In this document: one piece after another, positions 51,097 through 60,397 of the stretch
Numbering within the stretch: the stretch's first letter is position 1
Layout: every line of letters starts with the position of its first letter
Assembly: GCA_027452205.1 (NCBI GenBank)
Contig: DAIDGV010000002.1
Location: 1 to 64,000, forward strand
DNA from: a candidate division FCPU426 bacterium
Lineage (GTDB): Bacteria > Oederibacteriota > Muellerivitia > Muellerivitales > Muellerivitaceae
DNA length: 64,000 bases
Reading direction: 5' to 3'
Translations under genes and position numbers: made by a program
The notes under the pieces: generated by a model
What the model saw: only the letters and a program-made list of their open reading frames with translations
Database searches by the model: none
What the model was told of the DNA's origin: nothing

Positions 51097-52142
51097 AACG
51101 CATCCTGATCGTCAAACTTCGGCCTTTGGGTGACGCTATCTTGGCGGGCACCTGTTTTGAGGCGGTACGGAAGGCTTTTCCTATGGCTTGGATCACGGCT
51201 CTGGTCCAGCCCCCGGCCAACGAGCTTTATAAAAAATCCGGCTGGGTGAACGAGGTAATGGCCTATCACCGTGGCGCGATCGACCGAAAGTCTTTCTTCA
51301 CCCGGGTGCTCAAGAATTCCCAAATGGTGAGTGCCCTCAAAAAACGCCACTTCGACCTGACCATCGATCTTTCCGCGGCCCATCGCAGCGCACAGCTCAT
51401 TACCTGGGGCCAGGGCGGATTGAAGATCGGGCTGGGCTTGCCGGAGATCAAAAAGTTCTACGATCTGAGTGCCAACGCCGAGGACGAGTTGAAAGTGCCG
51501 GCGGTGGAGTTGGATCACCGGATCCTGCGGTTGATCGGCCTGGAGACCGAACCTCATGACCGGGTGGGCGGCTATTGGAAAGTGCCCGATGAGGCGGTCT
51601 ATTTCGCCGATAACTTCTGGAAAGCTAACCGATTTACCGAAGACGACTTGGTAGTGGGGGTAAATCCCTTCGCCAGCTGCGCCAGCAAAGAGTGGTATCC
51701 CGAAAAATGGGCGGCTGTCATCCGGGAATTGGAAGGCCATGGCCTGAAACTGTATTTCACCTGCGCGCCCCTGGAAAAGAAGGGGTTGGAGCCTATTGAG
51801 GCGGCTTTGGGCCATAGTTTGCCGGTCTATGCCGGAAGCGCCTTGACCCCCTTGATGGGTCTGTATAAACGCTCTGCTTTGGTCTTGAGCGTGGATTCGG
51901 GACCCCGGCATTTGGCCGCGGCGGTGGGGACACCGACCTTGACGGTCTGGGGACCGGAGCCGGTCAACCGTTGGCATCCTTACACCCTAGAACGGCATCC
52001 TATCGCGATCCGCCAGGTGCCTTGCCGTCCTTGCGCGCTGACGGTGTGCGTGGAAAAGAAGCATGAATGCATGGCCCAGTTGGAACCGTCCTTGGTGGTC
52101 AAAGAGGTCAAACATCTCCTTCGCCAGGTCATGGGGGGTTAA
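51093..52142 (+). CDS. GT9 glycosyltransferase (heptosyltransferase type) 3
   Basis: The 349-residue protein has MKRILIVKLRPLGDAILA at its start, VNPFASCASKEWYPEKW mid-way and LSVDSGPRHLAAA in the donor site. The Cys set is CRPC, ALTV, C, VEKKHE, C. The ATG overlaps the waaF stop and the stop abuts the next GTG, so the three enzymes are translated in series. The acceptor sugar is unknown. Confidence 0.85.
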   Translation: MKRILIVKLRPLGDAILAGTCFEAVRKAFPMAWITALVQPPANELYKKSGWVNEVMAYHRGAIDRKSFFTRVLKNSQMVSALKKRHFDLTIDLSAAHRSAQLITWGQGGLKIGLGLPEIKKFYDLSANAEDELKVPAVELDHRILRLIGLETEPHDRVGGYWKVPDEAVYFADNFWKANRFTEDDLVVGVNPFASCASKEWYPEKWAAVIRELEGHGLKLYFTCAPLEKKGLEPIEAALGHSLPVYAGSALTPLMGLYKRSALVLSVDSGPRHLAAAVGTPTLTVWGPEPVNRWHPYTLERHPIAIRQVPCRPCALTVCVEKKHECMAQLEPSLVVKEVKHLLRQVMGG

Positions 52143-53177
52143 GTGGCCGAGCCTCAAAAGATATTGATCATCCGTCCCCGGTTCCTAGGGGACCTGATCC
52201 TGGCCACTGGGTTGGTGGAGGTCATTAAATCAGCCCAGTCCCAGGCGGAAGTTTGGTTCTTGGCGGAGACCGCCTATTCAGAAGCCCTATCCCATCACCC
52301 GGGTATCGCCGGAATAGTTCCTTTTGACGCGAAAAAGAAAAATAACTTTTTTTACCTCACGGGTTTTTATAAGAAATTGCGGGACCAGAAATTCGATATC
52401 GCATTGGACCTGTTCGGGAACCCCCGGTCGGCCCAGATCACTTTCTGGAGCGGCGCTAAGACCCGGGTAGGTTTTGACCTGCGGGGCCGGAAATGGGCTT
52501 ACAACGTGATCGCTCCGCCCTCCTCGGCGCCTTTGCCTTCGGGCCGCCGACGGGTGACCGAGGCTTATTTGGACCAAGTCCGGGCCTTAGGCATCGCTAC
52601 TCCCGCGCCTTACCGAACCTCCCTTCAGGTCAGTGATGATGAGAAAAATTATGTGCGTAAACTTTTCGATCGGGCGGGCATCGTTCCGGGCGACAAGGTG
52701 GCGGTTTTGACCCCGGGGGCTTCCTGGCCCGCGAAAAAATGGCCCCTGGATAACTTCATTGAATTAGGTTTCATGCTTCAGGCCCGAAAGGTGCGCCCCA
52801 TCTACATCTTCGGTCCCAAAGAAGACGCCCTGGCCAAGGAGTTCGAGGGCCGCATGAACAAGGATTGGATCTATCTGAACCAACCGTCCTTGCGGGGATT
52901 GATGGCCTTCATCGAAGCGGCGGACGTGCTTGTCTCCAACGACTCAGGTCCGATGCATGTAGGCCCGGCGGTGGGAACACCTACCCTGGGCCTATTTGGC
53001 CCCGGGGAGCCGGAGGTCTGGTTCCCCTATTCGGGTCCCCATCAGGTGCTCTATAGTGAGGTGCCCTGTGGCCATTGCGGGTTGGATAGTTGCCCCTGGA
53101 TGACCTGCATGGACCGCTTGACCAGCGTGGAAGCGGCGAAAAAAGCCATCGACCTGATGGCATTGAAAAAAAGATAA
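52143..53177 (+). CDS. GT9 glycosyltransferase (heptosyltransferase type) 4
   Basis: The 344-residue protein starts at GTG immediately after the previous stop. ILIIRPRFLGDLILATGLV, LTPGASWPAKKWPL and VSNDSGPMHVGPA are family motifs. The Cys set is CGHC, GLDS, C, PWMT, C. It is probably another core heptosyltransferase, or a related enzyme such as the RfaQ type. Confidence 0.86.
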   Translation: MAEPQKILIIRPRFLGDLILATGLVEVIKSAQSQAEVWFLAETAYSEALSHHPGIAGIVPFDAKKKNNFFYLTGFYKKLRDQKFDIALDLFGNPRSAQITFWSGAKTRVGFDLRGRKWAYNVIAPPSSAPLPSGRRRVTEAYLDQVRALGIATPAPYRTSLQVSDDEKNYVRKLFDRAGIVPGDKVAVLTPGASWPAKKWPLDNFIELGFMLQARKVRPIYIFGPKEDALAKEFEGRMNKDWIYLNQPSLRGLMAFIEAADVLVSNDSGPMHVGPAVGTPTLGLFGPGEPEVWFPYSGPHQVLYSEVPCGHCGLDSCPWMTCMDRLTSVEAAKKAIDLMALKKR

Positions 53178-53183
53178 AGACCT

Positions 53184-54518
53184 ATGCCCCAAAAGATCCT
53201 TCTCGTCCTGTTGTTCCTTTTTCTTCTTGGTTTCCGTACCTTTTTCGGCCTTTCGAAGCCTTTCTTTGGCGACACCATCATCGAACAGGACGCCCTGCAG
53301 ACCTATTTGATCGGCCTGAAACCTTACACGACCAATACCTGGCCTTATTTCGGGCCGGACCAGTATGAGCTGGATACCGGATATCACACCCAGATCGCCG
53401 GAGCCTTGGAGCCCCTCTCGATCGATTGGCCGTTGAGGGTTTGGCCTATCCCTGAAGCGCCTTTTCTCTTTTTAAACCTTTTGTCGCTCTCGGGACTGGG
53501 TCTGTTGGCTTGGTATATTTGGCGCCGTTCGAAGAACCTGCCTTTTTGGTTCATCCTGGTCTGGGCCTGCCTGCTACCCTGGAACCTGAACGAGTCCTGT
53601 CATGTATTGAACATCTGTTATGTCCTGTTCGGAGCTTGTCTTTTCTTCGTGGGGTTCTTCGAGGCGATCCCTGAATTTTCGATCGATTGGCTGACGCCCG
53701 GCTGGGCCTTTTCCTTGATGAGCTTTGGCATTTTCTGGAACATGCAGTTCCACCTGTCATGGGTACTCCAGGGTCCCTTCCTGGCGGGCGCATTCCTGTG
53801 GCGGCGTTACCGGCAGGTTCCGGGGTGGGGAAGGGAAGTGATAGGGTTGGTGCTGGGCGCGGCGCCGCCTTTAGCGTTCGTCATCCCGACTTGGTTGGCT
53901 TATGGTTTCGATAGTTCCTCGGGGGGATTAACGCATACCGCTCACGCGGGATTCGATCTGCATAATTTTGGGATGGGATTTACGATCCTGGCCCGTTATT
54001 ACTCCCTGGTCTGTTTCGAGATGCCGCGCTTTATTGGCGGCAGCACCGCCGAACGGACCGCCTTTTTAAAAGAAGTGCCATGGATCATTCCGCCCGCGAT
54101 CTGGCTCACTTTAGTGGGATGGATCCAACCTTTCCTACTTTTGGCGGGCGGGTGGATCAAGGGTGAGAAGGTTTCCCGAAACTTTTGGCTGCTTCAGAGT
54201 TTGGCCTTTGCCGGATTCTTGTGGGTGTGGTCCTGTTTTTCTTTTTCCGCCAAGGAACCTATGGCCCACATGTATTACGTCCTTCTACCGTTGCTTTTGG
54301 TCTATTCCATGGCGGTGTGGGACCGGTTGGCGCCTATCCGCTGGGTCCGGGTCTTGGCGGTGATCTGTATCGGGGCCAGTTTGTGGTTCCAAACCGGCAT
54401 GGCCTTGAAGCGACTGACCGAACCCAGGTCCCTCTATCATGACCGGGACCGTGTAGTGAAGGCGATCGACCAAAAGGACTACCGCATCTTGGGGGAAAGA
54501 CGGCCCTGGGCCCATTGA
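53184..54518 (+). CDS. Multipass membrane protein, possible GT-C glycosyltransferase
   Basis: The 444-residue protein has about nine to eleven hydrophobic segments. Near the N terminus the sequence FGDTIIEQDALQTYLIGLKP resembles the first periplasmic loop of GT-C enzymes, with acidic residues. I see no further diagnostic motif, so a lipid-linked sugar transferase role is inference from this loop and from four neighbouring glycosyltransferases. It follows the GT9 trio by 6 bases. Confidence 0.6.
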   Translation: MPQKILLVLLFLFLLGFRTFFGLSKPFFGDTIIEQDALQTYLIGLKPYTTNTWPYFGPDQYELDTGYHTQIAGALEPLSIDWPLRVWPIPEAPFLFLNLLSLSGLGLLAWYIWRRSKNLPFWFILVWACLLPWNLNESCHVLNICYVLFGACLFFVGFFEAIPEFSIDWLTPGWAFSLMSFGIFWNMQFHLSWVLQGPFLAGAFLWRRYRQVPGWGREVIGLVLGAAPPLAFVIPTWLAYGFDSSSGGLTHTAHAGFDLHNFGMGFTILARYYSLVCFEMPRFIGGSTAERTAFLKEVPWIIPPAIWLTLVGWIQPFLLLAGGWIKGEKVSRNFWLLQSLAFAGFLWVWSCFSFSAKEPMAHMYYVLLPLLLVYSMAVWDRLAPIRWVRVLAVICIGASLWFQTGMALKRLTEPRSLYHDRDRVVKAIDQKDYRILGERRPWAH

Positions 54519-54554
54519 TCCTTGGCCGAAGATGTCCGGACCGGTCTAACTGGC

Positions 54555-54583
54555 TTTCACTGCCCTGGGCTTTTCCCTATAAT
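54555..54583 (+). promoter_or_regulatory. Sigma-70-type promoter of ilvE
   Basis: TTTCAC (54555-54560) and TATAAT (54578-54583) are 17 bases apart, about 38 bases before the GTG start. The CCCTATAAT context repeats the one before rfaE2. Confidence 0.6.
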
Positions 54584-54621
54584 GACCGAACTTTTCATTC
54601 CCCCTGGCGAAGGAGCCTCCT

Positions 54622-55539
54622 GTGTTCGGTAAAGGCAAGATCTGGTTCGACGGAAAATTAGTTGATTGGAAAAAGGCCACTATCCACGTGATGTCCCACG
54701 TGGTCCACTACGGTTCAAGCATCTTCGAGGGTGTCCGTTGTTACCAAACCAAGCAGGGTTCGGCCATCTTTCGCTTGGAAGAACACATCGACCGTTTGTA
54801 CGACTCCGCCAAGGTCTACCGTATGGAGATCCCCTTCACGAAAAAGCAGTTCATGGAAGCCGTTGTCAAAGTGGTGAAGGTGAACAAGCTCAAGAGCTGT
54901 TATATCCGCCCGGTTGTTTTCCGCGGCTATGGCACCATGGGCGTTAACCCCTTGAAGAACCCGCTGCATTGCGCGGTGGCGGCTTGGTCCTGGGGTTCCT
55001 ATTTGGGCGAAGAAGCTTTGGAAAAAGGCATTTCGGTGCGGATCTCTTCCTGGCACCGCCAGGCCCCGAATACCTTTCCGACCTTGGCCAAGGCGGGCGG
55101 CAATTACCTGAATTCTCAATTGATCAAGATGGAAGCCTTACAGGACGGTTTTGACGAGGGCATCGCCCTGGACAGCTATGGTTATGTGTCCGAAGGATCC
55201 GGCGAGAACGTTTTCATCGTCAAGAACGGGGTCATCTTCACGCCACCGACCAGTTCGGCCATCCTGGCGGGCATCACCCGTCATTCGATGTTTGTCATTG
55301 CCCGGGACCTGGGAATGGAGATCCGCCAACAAGTGCTGCCCCGGGAAAGCCTCTATATCGCCGACGAGGTCTTCCTGACCGGTACCGCCGCCGAATTGAC
55401 GCCGGTCTCCAAGATCGACAACATCATCATCGGCAACGGCAAGCGGGGTCCGGTGACCGAGAAACTACAAAAGGCCTTTTTCGACATCCTTCGCGGGGAG
55501 ACCCCCGATCGTTTCGATTGGTTGACCCCTGTCAAATAA
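54622..55539 (+). CDS. ilvE: Branched-chain amino acid aminotransferase
   Basis: The 305-residue fold-type IV PLP enzyme transfers amino groups to make Val, Leu and Ile. [24 protein letters not shown] with the PLP Lys region, and [15 protein letters not shown] match the family. The start is GTG; the Shine-Dalgarno AGGAG (54611-54615) is followed by CTCCT, making a small dyad over the site. It sits inside an LPS glycosyltransferase run, with a GT9 gene one base after its stop. Confidence 0.94.
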   Translation: MFGKGKIWFDGKLVDWKKATIHVMSHVVHYGSSIFEGVRCYQTKQGSAIFRLEEHIDRLYDSAKVYRMEIPFTKKQFMEAVVKVVKVNKLKSCYIRPVVFRGYGTMGVNPLKNPLHCAVAAWSWGSYLGEEALEKGISVRISSWHRQAPNTFPTLAKAGGNYLNSQLIKMEALQDGFDEGIALDSYGYVSEGSGENVFIVKNGVIFTPPTSSAILAGITRHSMFVIARDLGMEIRQQVLPRESLYIADEVFLTGTAAELTPVSKIDNIIIGNGKRGPVTEKLQKAFFDILRGETPDRFDWLTPVK

Positions 55540-55540
55540 G

Positions 55541-56599
55541 ATGAACGCCAAGTCCATTCCCGAACCGAAGCGGATACTGCTCATCCGCTTCAAGGGTATC
55601 GGGGATGTCATTCTCTCGACGCCGCTCTTTCGCGCCCTCAAGAAGAAATATCCTTCCGCGCAGATCGATCTGGTCACCCGGACTTTTTGCGCCCCCATAG
55701 TTCAGAATGACCCGCACTTGAGCCGGGTCATCCTCTATCCTGAAAAAGGCGCGTCCTTAGGGGAATTGATCCGCTTCATCCACCGTATCCGTGGCGAGAA
55801 ATACGATTGGGTGCTGGACCTAGCCGCCGAACCCCGGTCCGCCTGGCTGACCTTGTTCTCGGGCGCGGCTTTGAGAGCGGGTTATGCCTTCCATTTCCGC
55901 CAATGGGCCTTCAATTACCGCATCCCCAAGAACCAAGTGCGCAAATACCAAGCCGAGGTGAACCTGGACATCATCCGGGCCCTGGGTGTGCCCGATGCGG
56001 GCAATCAGACCGAGATCCGTTTGAGCGCGGAGGACAAAGCCTGGGCCGAGGCTTGTTTCGCCCGGAGCGAGTTCAAGGACCTGAAAGTGAAGGTGGGGTT
56101 GAATCCGACGGGCACTTGGCCCTCCAAACGCTGGCCGGTATCCCATTGGCGGGAACTGATCCAAAAACTGAACGGGGAAGGGGTTAAGCCCATCCTCGTT
56201 GGGGCGCCCGCTGACCAGTCCTTGTTGGATGAGATACGAAAGGGGTTGGAAGGGCTGACCTTGATCAAACCGGAGACAACCTTGTCCCAAGCGGCGGCTT
56301 TTGTGTCGAAATTGGACCTTTTGATCGGCAATGACGGCACGCCCCAGCATTTCGCCCAGGCCTTTGGGGTCAAAAGCCTCACCCTTTGCGGGCCCCATTG
56401 GGGCATGAGCTGGGTGAAACCGGGGGACGTGCGGCACCGTTTTTTACAGCATTTCCTGGATTGCGGCCCCTGCGACCTGAATGTGTGCCCTTTTCCTAAA
56501 GAACAAGGCGCCGCGGCCCATGTGCATCAGGAATGTCTGGTCAAGATCACGCCGGAAAAGGTGCTGGGTGTCGCGAAAGAGATGTTAGCAGGATACTGA
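55541..56599 (+). CDS. GT9 glycosyltransferase (heptosyltransferase type) 5
   Basis: The 352-residue protein has ILLIRFKGIGDVILSTPLF, VGLNPTGTWPSKRWPVSHW and IGNDGTPQHFAQA. The donor-site Ser-Gly of the others is replaced by Gly-Thr here. The Cys set is CGPC, DLNV, C and then a C fifteen residues on. It is the most divergent of the five and may use another sugar. It starts one base after ilvE. Confidence 0.84.
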   Translation: MNAKSIPEPKRILLIRFKGIGDVILSTPLFRALKKKYPSAQIDLVTRTFCAPIVQNDPHLSRVILYPEKGASLGELIRFIHRIRGEKYDWVLDLAAEPRSAWLTLFSGAALRAGYAFHFRQWAFNYRIPKNQVRKYQAEVNLDIIRALGVPDAGNQTEIRLSAEDKAWAEACFARSEFKDLKVKVGLNPTGTWPSKRWPVSHWRELIQKLNGEGVKPILVGAPADQSLLDEIRKGLEGLTLIKPETTLSQAAAFVSKLDLLIGNDGTPQHFAQAFGVKSLTLCGPHWGMSWVKPGDVRHRFLQHFLDCGPCDLNVCPFPKEQGAAAHVHQECLVKITPEKVLGVAKEMLAGY

Positions 56600-56621
56600 A
56601 AAATTATTTTTCAGAATAGCG

Positions 56622-58625
56622 TTAAACCTTCAAGAGAAGTCCCGCCCAAAGGCCTGCCAGGGCCAGCAAGCTGATGAAAAGCCCCAATCGAAAACTGACC
56701 GGTTCGTAACTCAGGTCCACAGCCCCGCTTTGTTTGTCCAGGGGTATCCCCTGGAACATCCCGTCCGCCAGGAAGATCGGTGTCGGTTTGCCATCCACCC
56801 AAGCCTTCCAACCCGGCAAGGCATTTTGTGTAACGATGAAAAAACCGGCCGGATGTTCCTTGAGGTCGAAGTGCGGGCCTGAAGGCCCTCCGTATCGGTC
56901 ATTGAAGGGTAGTGGCTCTTTTCCCAAGTAAAGGTCTTTTAAAGGGTTTGCCACGCCAGTGGCAAAGGTGGTGAAGATATCTTTTCGTTCAGCGGTTCTG
57001 GGTTGAGCAGCCGTAAAAAAATGATCCCCGACCGAAGCGGGGTTTTGCCAAAGACCCCATCCGTCCAAGGATCCTACTTTCTTGAAGTTCTTCGGCATTT
57101 CCTTTTGATCCATCAGCAACAGGTCCACTCCCAAAAGATCCAATAGATGACCCCGGTAGGGAAACCCATATTTGTAATAGAGACTAGCATCCAAGGCGCC
57201 CCAAGAAGGCCAGGTGGAGCTGTAAAAATTGGCGGAGGGTAGTCCCGCATAAAGATTGGAGTTGCCGCCGAAGTACTTAAAGTGAGCGGTTGGCTCCGGG
57301 TCGGGTTGGGGAGTGTAGAGCTTGGAATATTCCTCTTGGCTGGGAAGCGCTAAAAGCCGGCCAGTACCCAGGTGATCTTGAAGGAACTTGGCCTTTTCGG
57401 TCAAATATTTGTCCGGCGGGGTGAGGTTTTTTTCGGTGGGTTGGAGCCAGATGTTTGTCAGGAGTGAAATGAAAAAAACAGCCAGGAGCCAACGATGCCA
57501 AGGTTTTCCGAAGTTCAAATATTGGAATAAAAAACCCATGGCGATGAGCTCGAAGAAATCGACCAAAACCCAGGCTTTGGCGGGCTCCAAGAACGCGGGT
57601 AACGCCAAATGAACCAAGCCGAAAGCCCAGTTAAAGAAACCGAAGGTCCAAAGGATCGAGAAACCGAAACCAGCTGTCCAAAAGCAGGTGGGTTTATTCC
57701 ACTTTTTGAAATGGTAAAGGCCGATGGCCAAGATCAATAAAGGCAAGCTGCTACTGTAGAAGTTGAAGTAGAAATAAGTGGGTGAGGCGACATAATCCAC
57801 TAGGTTTTTCTCCCGCAGGGCGTGGGAGGTTAAAAAGGTCAAAAGGTTCTTGAGCGGAAGGACGAAGTCTGGGTTGTTAGGTACGGCAGGTAGACGAATG
57901 GCCTGGAAAAAGAGGTATTCGACCGAAGGCAGCCATTGAGCGGCGGTCAGGGCCGCGGCGACCAAGCCGGGGACGATCAGGGGTTTTAGATTTCGAAAGA
58001 AAACGAAGCCATAGATCGAACCGCAAATGACCGTGTAGAAAAGGGTGTGGGGATACCCGGCTAATATCTGCAGGGTGAGGGCAGCGCCTAATTTGAAGGC
58101 TCCCCAGGGTTTTTCTTCTAAAGTCTCGTGAACGCCGATGAAGACCCATGGAATCCAGGCCATGGCGTCCATGGGCGCGTTACTTCCCAAGTGATTTATC
58201 GCGCAGGCGTTGGTCAGGGCGATGGCGGAGCTGACAAATGCCCCGAGAACCGCAACATTCAGGCTTCTTAAAAAACAATAAATGCCTATCGAGAAGATAA
58301 ATAGGTGAAGGACTCCCGACAGATTCCAAGCGGACAAACCGAGCCAAGTGAAAAGCAGAGTGCCGGGGTAGAGGACTTCGGTGGCCCAAGAGGCCAACCA
58401 GGGGACACCAAAACCCACTTGGGAATTCCAAAGTGGTAAATGACCGTTGGATAGGGACTGGGCGGTCCAGTAACGAACGGGAAAGTTCCAGGTGTCATTC
58501 TCGGGACAAGCGAAGTGAAGATCCGGGTGAAGCAGGATGTTGCCGTAGGCCAAAATAATGAGCGTTAACCAGCCCAGGGGGAGAAGAAAGGTCGGTCTTT
58601 GATACCAGGGTGTATCTTTATTCAT
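56622..58625 (-). CDS. Large YfhO-like membrane protein
   Basis: The 667-residue protein has about a dozen membrane segments over the first two thirds, a periplasmic region (about residues 400-630) with FFTAAQ, and a last helix at the C terminus. YfhO family members are GT-C-like enzymes or flippase-associated proteins that help glycosylate lipoteichoic acid or other envelope polymers. Early in the protein, CPENDTWNFPVRYW fits an acidic catalytic loop. The family call is by architecture. It is convergent with the GT9 gene. Confidence 0.7.
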   Translation of the reverse strand: MNKDTPWYQRPTFLLPLGWLTLIILAYGNILLHPDLHFACPENDTWNFPVRYWTAQSLSNGHLPLWNSQVGFGVPWLASWATEVLYPGTLLFTWLGLSAWNLSGVLHLFIFSIGIYCFLRSLNVAVLGAFVSSAIALTNACAINHLGSNAPMDAMAWIPWVFIGVHETLEEKPWGAFKLGAALTLQILAGYPHTLFYTVICGSIYGFVFFRNLKPLIVPGLVAAALTAAQWLPSVEYLFFQAIRLPAVPNNPDFVLPLKNLLTFLTSHALREKNLVDYVASPTYFYFNFYSSSLPLLILAIGLYHFKKWNKPTCFWTAGFGFSILWTFGFFNWAFGLVHLALPAFLEPAKAWVLVDFFELIAMGFLFQYLNFGKPWHRWLLAVFFISLLTNIWLQPTEKNLTPPDKYLTEKAKFLQDHLGTGRLLALPSQEEYSKLYTPQPDPEPTAHFKYFGGNSNLYAGLPSANFYSSTWPSWGALDASLYYKYGFPYRGHLLDLLGVDLLLMDQKEMPKNFKKVGSLDGWGLWQNPASVGDHFFTAAQPRTAERKDIFTTFATGVANPLKDLYLGKEPLPFNDRYGGPSGPHFDLKEHPAGFFIVTQNALPGWKAWVDGKPTPIFLADGMFQGIPLDKQSGAVDLSYEPVSFRLGLFISLLALAGLWAGLLLKV

Positions 58626-58643
58626 CGATGTCCCCGGGTTCTT

Positions 58644-59660
58644 TTAGGCGTTAAATTCGCCGCCCGCTATTTCGGGCACTAAGCCCATGTCTTGGATCAT
58701 TTGGTGGTCCGCATCCTGGCCTTGGCCGCTGGTGGTCAAATAACCGTTGGTGAAGATGGAATTGGCTACATAAAGGACCAGGGGCTGTAGGGCGCGGAAA
58801 GTGACCTCGCGGCCGCCTGCGGCACGCACATCCACGTCGGGATGGATGAAACGGAAAAGGCTCAAGACGCGCAGGGCGTAGTAAGGTTCCACCTTCGGCA
58901 AATGGGCGAAGGGGGTGCCGGGCCGGGGATCCAAAAAGTTGACCGGCACGGAGGTAGCCCCAATCTCCCGAAGGGCAAAAGCCAATTGAACGACATCCTC
59001 GTTCTTTTCGCCCATGCCCACGATGCCCCCTGAACAGACTTCCATGCCGGCTTCTTTGGCGTAACGGGCGGTTTGCACCCGGTCGGAATACTTATGAGTA
59101 GAAACGATCTGGGCATAACGCTCCTCAGAAGTTTCCAGGTTGTGGTTAAAGCGGTCCACGCCGGCCTCGGCCAGTCGTTTGGCCTTTTCCTCGGTCAAAA
59201 TGCCCAAGGAAGTGCAAACCTTCACTCCGACCTCTTTTTTGATGATACGGGTGGCCTCGCAAATGACATCCAGGTCCCGGTTGCTGGGCCCCCGGGTGGC
59301 AGTGACCATGCAATATTTCCAGGCGCCGGCGGCCTTGGCCTTGCGGGCCCCCTCGACGAGGGCCTCGATTTCCATCATGGGATAAGTGGCGGCGGGAGTG
59401 GTGTATTTGGAGGATTGGGAGCAAAAACCGCAATCCTCGGGGCAGGCGCCGGATTTGGCGTTCTGGAGCACGTGGATGCGGACCTTATTACCGTGAAAAT
59501 GGCTGCGAACCTTGTAAGCGGCATGGATGATGGAAAGGGTCTCGGTGCCGGAGGCAGACAGGACGGCCAGGGCTTCTTCCTTGGTAGGGGCTATTTTTTT
59601 CAGGGCTTTTTCGGCTAACTGGTCCCAGAGCTCGGTGGTTTGGGAGGGCGCAAAGATCAT
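58644..59660 (-). CDS. bioB: Biotin synthase
   Basis: The 338-residue radical SAM enzyme inserts sulfur into dethiobiotin. CPEDCGFC (about residues 73-80) is the CxxxCxxC cluster motif. Ligands of the second cluster occur in KVCTSLG, and SGGIVGMGE and VNFLDPRPGTP are typical. No other bio gene is in the window. It is divergent from the following plus-strand gene. Confidence 0.96.
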   Translation of the reverse strand: MIFAPSQTTELWDQLAEKALKKIAPTKEEALAVLSASGTETLSIIHAAYKVRSHFHGNKVRIHVLQNAKSGACPEDCGFCSQSSKYTTPAATYPMMEIEALVEGARKAKAAGAWKYCMVTATRGPSNRDLDVICEATRIIKKEVGVKVCTSLGILTEEKAKRLAEAGVDRFNHNLETSEERYAQIVSTHKYSDRVQTARYAKEAGMEVCSGGIVGMGEKNEDVVQLAFALREIGATSVPVNFLDPRPGTPFAHLPKVEPYYALRVLSLFRFIHPDVDVRAAGGREVTFRALQPLVLYVANSIFTNGYLTTSGQGQDADHQMIQDMGLVPEIAGGEFNA

Positions 59661-59778
59661 GGTTCATCCTTTTCCTGTAAGGGTCTCGAGGGAAACGAGT
59701 ATAACACGGTGATTTCTATTACGGCTGGGTTAAAAAAACACCCATCCGGCTTCGGTTTTATTTTATTCTTTACCGTAT

Positions 59779-60393
59779 ATGAGCGAGACCATCATGGACA
59801 AACCTAAGAAGAAAAAAAAGACCCCAAAGCTTTTTCAGTTCCTTTTGGGGTACAGCTTGGGCTTCTTCGCTTGGTTGGGGGGGCTTCACTGTTTATCCGT
59901 GGACGAAAAGGGCGGGCTTTCGCTTTCCGCCAAGAGATTCCGTCGGCATCTTTTGAAAGTCTTCCTGTGGACCTTGGAGATCGGCATGGTCTGGAATCTA
60001 TTGGTCGCCTACCACGCTTGGCTCATGAACGCGACCGTCCCGGAGATCGAGATCGCCTTCGTTGTCAAATCGGTCATCTTCCTCTACATCAAGGTTTTTT
60101 GGCCCCGGGTCTTTCCGGAGATACTGCCCGGGATGCACGTTTTTTTCTGCCCCCAGTGCTATCAAAAACAAACCTTTAAGTTCCTGCCGGTATCCTTTCA
60201 GTTCGGGTTCTTCGTTACCTATCTTTGTAGTTATTGCTCTTGCCTGGTGAATGGCTGGGGCGAACAGATCTTTTATCCGGTCCAGGTTTCTTTCAGGAAA
60301 GTGACGCCTTTTTTACTCAAGACCCTGCCTTTGGTCGGGGTGGCCATGGCGCTCGGCGTGACCTTGTTCCGGATGATTTGGGACCTTTTCTGA
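59779..60393 (+). CDS. Membrane protein with CxxC/CxxC zinc-ribbon-like cysteines
   Basis: The 204-residue protein has a Lys-rich N terminus, membrane-like segments (about residues 22-36, 56-75, 93-110, 136-150, 173-190) and FFCPQCYQKQTFKF followed by CSYCSC (about residues 127-160). The paired Cys could bind zinc or iron or form disulfides. I recognise no family. It is divergent from bioB. Confidence 0.65.
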   Translation: MSETIMDKPKKKKKTPKLFQFLLGYSLGFFAWLGGLHCLSVDEKGGLSLSAKRFRRHLLKVFLWTLEIGMVWNLLVAYHAWLMNATVPEIEIAFVVKSVIFLYIKVFWPRVFPEILPGMHVFFCPQCYQKQTFKFLPVSFQFGFFVTYLCSYCSCLVNGWGEQIFYPVQVSFRKVTPFLLKTLPLVGVAMALGVTLFRMIWDLF

Positions 60394-60397
60394 TCTT

